From: Propionibacteriaceae bacterium
GTDB lineage: Bacteria > Actinomycetota > Actinomycetes > Propionibacteriales > Propionibacteriaceae
DNA length: 64,000 nt
Direction of reading: 5' to 3'
Assembly: GCA_017306015.1 (NCBI GenBank)
Contig: JAFKJK010000007.1
Location: 496,001 to 560,000 of the forward strand
The notes below the pieces were generated by a model. That model was given only the letters and a program-made list of their open reading frames with translations. It had not been told where the DNA came from and ran no database searches. Every line of letters starts with the position of its first letter. Position 1 is the first letter of the stretch. The translations under genes were made by a program, and so were the position numbers. Positions 61,082 through 64,000 of this stretch are shown piece after piece.

Positions 61082-61566
61082 TGGACCCGACACAGTGGCA
61101 CGCCCCGTTCTGGGTTGTCGCGCTCGCGCTGTTCGTCATCGTCCAGCTCCGCGCCAACGGCACCTACTGGCTGGGACGCCTCGCCTCCGCTGGCGCCGAA
61201 CGCACCCGGCTGGCCCGACTGATGGAGTCCTCCGGCTACCGCACGGCCTGCGAGCGGATCGACCGGTACGGCGCGCCCGTGGTGGCGTTGTCGTTCCTGA
61301 CCATCGGCTTCCAGACCCTCGCCAACCTGGCCGCGGGAGCGACCGGCATGAAACTGCGCCACTACCTGCCCGCCGTCGCCGTGGGTGGTGTGGCCTGGGC
61401 GCTGCTGTACGCGACCCTCGGTACCGCCGGGCTGGAGGTGGTCGGACGCCTGTTCGCCTACTCCCCCGTCGCAGCCGTGGCCGTTCTGCTGGCGCTCGCC
61501 GCTGCCATCGCGGCCTACTTCGTCATCCAGGCCAGGCGGCGCCCCGAAGTCCTAGCCGAGCCATAG
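61081..61566 (+). CDS. DedA/VTT-like small membrane protein
   Basis: 161 aa from GTG 61081, 1-bp overlap with the acyltransferase gene. Three to four hydrophobic segments. The middle part (RIDRYGAPVVALSFLTIGFQTLANLAAGATGM) resembles the re-entrant F-x-R-x-x-P-x-x-R region of DedA/VTT proteins, with the central Arg missing. The KLRHYLPAVAVGGVAWALLY segment also fits. A role in lipid or cation handling is possible; the family call is moderate. Likely cotranscribed with the acyltransferase. Confidence 0.65.
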   Translation: MDPTQWHAPFWVVALALFVIVQLRANGTYWLGRLASAGAERTRLARLMESSGYRTACERIDRYGAPVVALSFLTIGFQTLANLAAGATGMKLRHYLPAVAVGGVAWALLYATLGTAGLEVVGRLFAYSPVAAVAVLLALAAAIAAYFVIQARRRPEVLAEP

Positions 61567-61600
61567 CCAGGAGACAGCCCGGCGGGGCTAGCATGCCGCC

Positions 61601-61804
61601 ATGGCCGAGATCCGCAAGTTCGACCCAGCAGCGGGAAGTGCGATCGCGCAGGCGCTGAAGGCTGCCATGGGTGAGCCCGTCCGTCCGAACCAGCCCGGAG
61701 CCCGGCCCGAGGCGTCCCGGCCGGCCGCGGAGACGGCCGCCCCGTCCGTCGTCACCGTGAACATCAAGACAGTCGTCGTGCCGTCGGACGACGAAGAGGA
61801 CTGA
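61601..61804 (+). CDS. Small hypothetical protein (67 aa)
   Basis: The ATG at 61601 lies 35 bp after the VTT-like gene, with GGGGCTAGC upstream but no clear ribosome binding site; GCTAGCAT may serve as a -10 of a leaderless start. N-terminal helix FDPAAGSAIAQALKAAMG, then a Pro/Ala-rich linker and an acidic end PSDDEED. It is hydrophilic and has no Cys. A two-way hairpin terminator follows. No family recognised. Confidence 0.6.
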   Translation: MAEIRKFDPAAGSAIAQALKAAMGEPVRPNQPGARPEASRPAAETAAPSVVTVNIKTVVVPSDDEED

Positions 61805-61811
61805 GCACGAC

Positions 61812-61841
61812 GCCCCGGCCAGGACGATTCCTGACCGGGGC
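61812..61841. terminator. Bidirectional intrinsic terminator
   Basis: GCCCCGG (61812-61818) pairs with CCGGGGC (61835-61841), and AGGA/TCCT (61821-61824/61829-61832) extends the stem around a CGAT loop. It lies between the convergent 67-aa ORF and nrdJ genes and probably serves both. Confidence 0.75.
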
Positions 61842-61855
61842 GAGGTGACTGTGGC

Positions 61856-64000
61856 TCAGCTGCAGCCGCTGGTCGAGCCGCAACCCTCACAGATGTAGCA
61901 CGAACCCGAACGGCGCATCTTGGTGCCACAGGTGAGGCACAGCGGCGCGTCCACGCTCAGTCCGGAGATCTTCTCCAGCACCTCCGCGGTCGAGTGGGCG
62001 TCCATCGGCACCAGGGCCGGCTGGTTCGGGCCGTCCTCGTGCACCCGGACGTCGTCGCCGGCGTCGTTCTTCAGCGTCTCGGACTCGATCTGCTCGGCCT
62101 CGTCCTCCTCCGAGAGGTACCGGCCGGTCTCCACATACCGGGCCCGCTCGGACGCGGTGTGGATGCCCAGCTCGGCCCGCTCGTCGAAGGACAAATAGTC
62201 CAGGGCCAGCCTGCGGAAGATGTAGTCCATGATCGACTGCGCCATCCGCACGTCCGGGTCGTCGGTCATGCCGGCCGGCTCGAACTTCAGGTTGGTGAAC
62301 TTCTGCACGAACTGCTCCAGCGGCACGCCGTACTGCAGGCCGATCGAGACCGCGATCGAGAAGGCGTCCATCACTCCGGCCAGCGTGGAGCCCTGCTTGC
62401 CGAGCTTGAGGAACACCTCGCCGAGCTTGCCGTCGTCGTACTGGCCCGAGGTCATGTAGCCCTCGGCGCCGGCGACGGAGAACGACGTGGTGCGGCTGAT
62501 CCGCGACTTCGGCAGGCGCTTGCGGCGCGGCCGGTACTCGATCCGCACCTCTGGCTCGGCCTTCGCGTCCGCCTTGCCATCGGACGCCTTCGCGTCGCTC
62601 AGCGGCTGACCGACCTTGCAGTTGTCCCGGTAGACCGCCAGGGCCTTCAGGCCGAGCTTCCAACCCTCCAGGTACACGTCGGCGATGTCCTCGACGCTCG
62701 CACTCTCCGGCAGGTTCACCGTCTTGGAGATCGCTCCGGACAGGAACGGCTGCACCGCAGCCATCATCCGGACGTGCCCCATCGGCTTGATCGAGCGGGC
62801 ACCCATCGCGGTGTCGAAGATCTCGTAGTGCTCCTGCTTCAGCCCGGGAGCGTTGATCACGTGGCCGTTGGTGGAGATGTACTCCACGATGGCCTCGACC
62901 GTCTCCTCCGCGTAGCCGAGCTTCGCCAGCGCCCGCGGGATCGTCTGGTTGACGATCTGCATCGAGCCGCCGCCGACCAGCTTCTTGAACTTCACCAGCG
63001 AGAAGTCCGGCTCGATGCCGGTCGTGTCGCAGTCCATCATGAAGCCGATGGTCCCGGTCGGGGCCAGCACGGACGCCTGCGCGTTGCGGAACCCGTTCCG
63101 GGCGCCCAGCGAGATCACCTTGGCCCATTCCTCACCAGCAGCACCCAGAACCGGCTTGTCCAGACCGTCGTAGCCGCGGACGTCGTCGTTGGCCGCCTGG
63201 TGCTTGCGCATCACCCGCTGGTGGGCGTCGGCGTTGCGGGCGTAGCCGGCGTAGGGGCCGACGATCGCAGCCAATTCGGTCGAACGCCGGTACGAGGTGG
63301 CGGTCATCAGCGAGGTGATCGCCGCCGCCAGCGCGCGCCCTCCGTCGGAGTCGTAGCCGCGGCCGACCGCCATCAGCAGCGCGCCCAGGTTGGCGTACCC
63401 GATGCCGAGCTGACGGAAGTTGCGGGTGGTCTCGCCGATCGCCTCGGTCGGGAAGTCGGCGAAGCAGATCGAGATGTCCATCGCGGTGATGACCAGCTCG
63501 ACGGCCTTGACGAAGTTGTCGACATCGAAGGTGTCGTCGTCGCGCAGGAACTTCATCAGGTTCAGGCTGGCCAGGTTGCACGAGCTGTTGTCCAGGCTCA
63601 TGTACTCGCTGCACGGGTTGGACGCGGTGATCCGGCCCGACTCCGGGTTGGTGTGCCAGGCGTTGATCGTGTCGTCGTACTGGATGCCCGGGTCGGCGCA
63701 CTCCCACGCCGCCTTGGCCATCTTGTCGAAAAGACTGCGGGCATCCACGGTCTCGATGACCTCGCCGGTCTTGCGGGCCCGCAGCCCGAACTCGGTGCCG
63801 TCCACAACGGCGCGCATGAACTCGTCGCTGACCCGGACGGAGTTGTTCGCGTTCTGGTACTGGACGGAGACGATGTCCTTGCCGCCGAGATCCATGTCGA
63901 AACCGGCGTCCCGCAGCGCACGGATCTTGTCCTCCTCGCGCGCCTTCGTCTCGATGAACTCCTCGATGTCGGGGTGGTCCACGTCCAGGACGACCATCTT
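61856..64000 (-). CDS. nrdJ: Vitamin B12-dependent ribonucleotide reductase, 3' part (gene continues beyond window)
   Basis: About 714 codons are present; the N-terminal part lies past 64000. Class II reductase features: NPCSEYMSLDNSSCNLASLN, the PTGTIGFMMDCDTTGIEPD block, and the catalytic Cys/Glu region in the truncated barrel. The C-terminus is Cys-rich (CLTCGTKMRRSGSCYICEGC, then GSTSGCS), the zinc ribbon and redox Cys pair of NrdJ. It reduces ribonucleotides to deoxyribonucleotides with adenosylcobalamin. Any cobalamin riboswitch would be outside the window. Confidence 0.95.
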   Translation of the reverse strand, partial: KMVVLDVDHPDIEEFIETKAREEDKIRALRDAGFDMDLGGKDIVSVQYQNANNSVRVSDEFMRAVVDGTEFGLRARKTGEVIETVDARSLFDKMAKAAWECADPGIQYDDTINAWHTNPESGRITASNPCSEYMSLDNSSCNLASLNLMKFLRDDDTFDVDNFVKAVELVITAMDISICFADFPTEAIGETTRNFRQLGIGYANLGALLMAVGRGYDSDGGRALAAAITSLMTATSYRRSTELAAIVGPYAGYARNADAHQRVMRKHQAANDDVRGYDGLDKPVLGAAGEEWAKVISLGARNGFRNAQASVLAPTGTIGFMMDCDTTGIEPDFSLVKFKKLVGGGSMQIVNQTIPRALAKLGYAEETVEAIVEYISTNGHVINAPGLKQEHYEIFDTAMGARSIKPMGHVRMMAAVQPFLSGAISKTVNLPESASVEDIADVYLEGWKLGLKALAVYRDNCKVGQPLSDAKASDGKADAKAEPEVRIEYRPRRKRLPKSRISRTTSFSVAGAEGYMTSGQYDDGKLGEVFLKLGKQGSTLAGVMDAFSIAVSIGLQYGVPLEQFVQKFTNLKFEPAGMTDDPDVRMAQSIMDYIFRRLALDYLSFDERAELGIHTASERARYVETGRYLSEEDEAEQIESETLKNDAGDDVRVHEDGPNQPALVPMDAHSTAEVLEKISGLSVDAPLCLTCGTKMRRSGSCYICEGCGSTSGCS

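Overview
The window is a contiguous piece of a high-GC chromosome from an actinobacterium. Three things point there: signature proteins of that phylum (SepH, DUF3000, DUF3093, DUF3710, DUF4193, DUF4235 and DUF5998 families), short intergenic gaps with 1-bp and 4-bp start/stop overlaps (TGATG, GTGA, ATGA), and many starts that have a -10-like hexamer about 7-10 nt upstream and no ribosome binding site. The gene content (PPK2, B12-dependent ribonucleotide reductase, LAL regulator) would fit the Propionibacteriales, but that assignment is a guess. No prophage, transposase, CRISPR array or rRNA operon was seen.

Layout. 0.2-7.4 kb: MFS transporter, tRNA-Val(CAC), a CbiX-like chelatase, then minus-strand genes for a PPK2 kinase, an ATP-dependent LigC-type ligase, a membrane acyltransferase-like protein and a metallo-beta-lactamase-fold RNase-like protein. 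7.5-12.2 kb: a 50-aa ORF, a large LuxR-type (LAL) regulator, a stand-alone LigD-type primase-polymerase, MsrB. 12.2-18.0 kb: DUF3000 and RNase D (coupled), Dxs, a membrane protein coupled to a GIY-YIG nuclease, a small membrane protein. 18.0-26 kb: aconitase, a small Cys protein coupled to a TrmA-type RNA methyltransferase and a KimA-like potassium importer, divergent from two TrkA-type subunits. 26-30.7 kb: OB-fold, DUF3710, Dut and DUF3093 cluster, DUF4235, DUF4193, SepH with a short N-terminus, thymidine kinase. 30.7-31.6 kb: gene-free repeat region. 31.6-40.4 kb: phosphodiesterase, DUF5998, App1-like phosphatase, topoisomerase IV subunits ParC and ParE on either side of a carbonic anhydrase. 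40.2-50.3 kb: two near-identical zinc-ribbon-like small proteins around an aldo/keto reductase, macro domain/S9 peptidase/HAD operon, the primary sigma factor, oligopeptidase B, a VapBC-like pair, and a second sigma-70 factor. 50.4-64 kb: TesB and PAC2, a LysR regulator with a strong palindrome in its promoter, HrpA, universal stress protein with a flavin-split-barrel protein, AEC transporter, acyltransferase and VTT/DedA-like membrane proteins, and the 3' part of nrdJ.

How they fit together. Most of it is core housekeeping: transcription initiation (two sigma factors), chromosome topology and division (ParC, ParE, SepH), nucleotide supply (Dut, Tdk, NrdJ), potassium homeostasis (KimA-like plus two TrkA-like proteins), central metabolism (aconitase, Dxs), RNA processing (RNase D, HrpA, RNA methyltransferase) and DNA repair (LigC, PolDom, GIY-YIG).

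The most unusual signal is a dispersed 30-31-bp palindromic repeat with TGAACC/GGTTCA ends. It occurs as a three-copy array, a two-copy array and an in-frame insertion inside the RNA methyltransferase gene. In both arrays the terminal TGA of a repeat is exactly the stop codon of the neighbouring gene. Other repeat families lie at 30.8-31.0, 31.2-31.3 and 37.8-37.9 kb. I found no clear-cut undescribed defence or biosynthetic system.
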